NCBI RefSeq assembly: GCF_002900365.1
Contig: NZ_CP025979.1
Location: 1-64,000 of the forward strand
Length of the DNA stretch: 64,000 nt
From: Escherichia marmotae
GTDB taxonomy: Bacteria > Pseudomonadota > Gammaproteobacteria > Enterobacterales > Enterobacteriaceae
Reading direction: 5' to 3'
The position numbers were made by a program, and so were the translations under genes. Shown here piece by piece: positions 62,794 through 64,000 of the stretch (positions are counted from its first letter, which is position 1; the number at the start of each line of letters is the position of its first letter). The notes beneath the pieces are model-generated. The model did not search any database. It worked only from the letters and a program-made list of their open reading frames with translations, and had not been told where the DNA came from.

Positions 62794-64000
62794 ATGTTTA
62801 TCCTTGAAACGCTGAATTTTGTTGTTGATATACTCAAAGTACCCTCGGTACTGGTCGGCTTGATTGCCTTAATCGGTCTGGTTGCTCAGAAAAAAGCATT
62901 TTCAGATGTTGTTAAAGGCACAATTAAAACCATTCTCGGATTTATTGTTCTGGGCGGTGGTGCCACTGTTCTGGTTGGTTCTTTAAATCCGCTGGGTAGT
63001 ATGTTTGAACATGCCTTTAATATTCAGGGTATCATTCCGAATAATGAGGCTATTGTTTCTATTGCGTTGGAAAAATATGGCGCGTCGACGGCGCTTATTA
63101 TGGCATTTGGTATGGTAGCGAATATTATTGTTGCCCGCTTTACCCGCCTGAAATATATTTTTCTGACCGGACACCACACATTTTATATGGCCTGCATGAT
63201 TGGTGTGATTCTGACAGTGGCTGGTTTTGAAGGTATATCACTGGTATTTACCGGTTCTCTTATTCTGGGATTAGTGATGGCGTTTTTCCCTGCGTTAGCA
63301 CAACGTTACATGAGGCGTATTACCGGGAATGATGAAATCGCTTTTGGTCACTTTGGTACTTTGGGGTATGTACTCTCTGGCTGGATTGGCAGCATGTGCG
63401 GTAAAGGTTCGCGTTCCACCGAAGAGATGAATTTGCCCAAAAATCTGAGCTTCCTGCGCGATAGCTCCATCTCTATTTCCCTTACGATGATGGTGATTTA
63501 TCTGATCATGGCGATCAGTGCGGGGCGCGAGTACGTTGAAAGCCAGTTTAGTGGCGGTCAAAACTACCTTGTCTACGCCATTATTATGGCCATCACCTTC
63601 GCCGCAGGCGTATTTATCATTCTGCAAGGTGTGCGTTTAATCCTTGCTGAAATTGTTCCGGCATTTACCGGATTTTCAGAAAAGCTGGTGCCGAATGCGC
63701 GTCCCGCCCTCGATTGTCCGGTTGTGTATCCGTATGCGCCAAATGCAGTGTTAGTTGGCTTCTTATTTAGCTTTCTTGGTGGTTTGGTGGGGCTATTTTT
63801 GTTGGGACAGATGAAACTGGTGCTGATTCTTCCTGGTGTCGTTCCTCACTTCTTCACCGGAGCAACTGCGGGTGTATTTGGTAATGCTACGGGTGGGCGT
63901 CGCGGCGCGATGATTGGTGCTTTTGCGAATGGTTTATTGATTACCTTCCTGCCAGTGCTGTTATTGCCAGTTCTGGGGGCGATAGGCTTTGCAAATACGA
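62794..64000 (+). CDS. PTS IIC component, UlaA-like (runs off the window)
   Basis: An open frame of 402 codons with no stop before the window end. It starts MFILETLNFVVDILKVPSVL, which matches the ascorbate IIC (UlaA/SgaT) start, with many hydrophobic segments (LVGLIALIGLVAQKKAF, IVLGGGATVLVGSL). The ribosome site GCGAGGTG precedes ATG. It forms the membrane channel of the PTS. The 3' end and any catabolic genes lie outside. Confidence 0.87.
   Translation, partial: MFILETLNFVVDILKVPSVLVGLIALIGLVAQKKAFSDVVKGTIKTILGFIVLGGGATVLVGSLNPLGSMFEHAFNIQGIIPNNEAIVSIALEKYGASTALIMAFGMVANIIVARFTRLKYIFLTGHHTFYMACMIGVILTVAGFEGISLVFTGSLILGLVMAFFPALAQRYMRRITGNDEIAFGHFGTLGYVLSGWIGSMCGKGSRSTEEMNLPKNLSFLRDSSISISLTMMVIYLIMAISAGREYVESQFSGGQNYLVYAIIMAITFAAGVFIILQGVRLILAEIVPAFTGFSEKLVPNARPALDCPVVYPYAPNAVLVGFLFSFLGGLVGLFLLGQMKLVLILPGVVPHFFTGATAGVFGNATGGRRGAMIGAFANGLLITFLPVLLLPVLGAIGFANT

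Overview
The window is chromosomal DNA of an Escherichia, E. coli or a very close lineage but not K-12. The backbone has the K-12 argW-to-pta gene order read in reverse (yfdC, mlaA, fadL, yfcZ, fadIJ, sixA, smrB, prmB, aroC, mepA, yfcA, epmC, yfcL, mnmC, fabB, yfcJ, flk, pdxB, usg, truA, dedA, accD, folC, dedD, cvpA, purF, ubiX, argT, hisJQMP, rpnB, yfcH, folX, yfcG, yfcF, yfcE, yfcD). Most products match the known E. coli proteins in length. Differences in FadL loops, DedD, YfcD and others show it is not the K-12 sequence. REP and ERIC repeats lie in the gaps.

Three accessory blocks break the backbone. (1) Positions 1-6230 are the end of a P22/HK620-type prophage in tRNA-Arg argW: a Mnt-type operator, arc, antirepressor, tailspike, O-acetyltransferase, an SOS-controlled UmuD'-like gene and an IntS-type integrase. 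(2) Positions 26636-41535 are a 14.9 kb P2-family element inserted in codons 2-8 of pdxB. It has a 19-bp att core at each end and paired integrase arm-type sites. (3) Positions 60705-64000 hold a LacI-type regulator and a three-gene ascorbate-type PTS next to yfcD, where K-12 has yfcC. The IIC gene runs off the end of the window.

The P2-family element keeps only the early side: integrase, C-type repressor, Cox, a string of small overlapping genes, an Ash-like frame, the gpA replication initiator and an R1-type ParM/ParR partition pair. No capsid, tail or lysis genes are present. In their place are a Hok-family toxin, a complete IS1, a complete IS3-family element, gene fragments, and an AT-rich 470-residue protein. 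The front of that protein resembles the Shigella OspC effectors (ADP-riboxanases), and its tail is made of 25-residue DUF4116-like repeats instead of ankyrin repeats. The integrase is dead twice over: a 7-bp tandem duplication shifts its frame, and the catalytic HxxR arginine is a tryptophan. The gpA frame also carries an in-frame TAG near its start. The element is therefore probably fixed.

The insertion separated pdxB from its own start codon. The element supplies a new ribosome binding site, a TTG start and seven new residues, so PdxB is rebuilt as a 385-residue protein, and the pdxB-usg-truA-dedA string now depends on transcription from the element. The remaining backbone covers long-chain fatty acid uptake and beta-oxidation (fadL, fadIJ with FadR sites), fatty acid synthesis (fabB, accD), purine synthesis (cvpA-purF with a PurR box), and nitrogen-controlled histidine/arginine transport (argT, hisJQMP with sigma-54 and NtrC sites).
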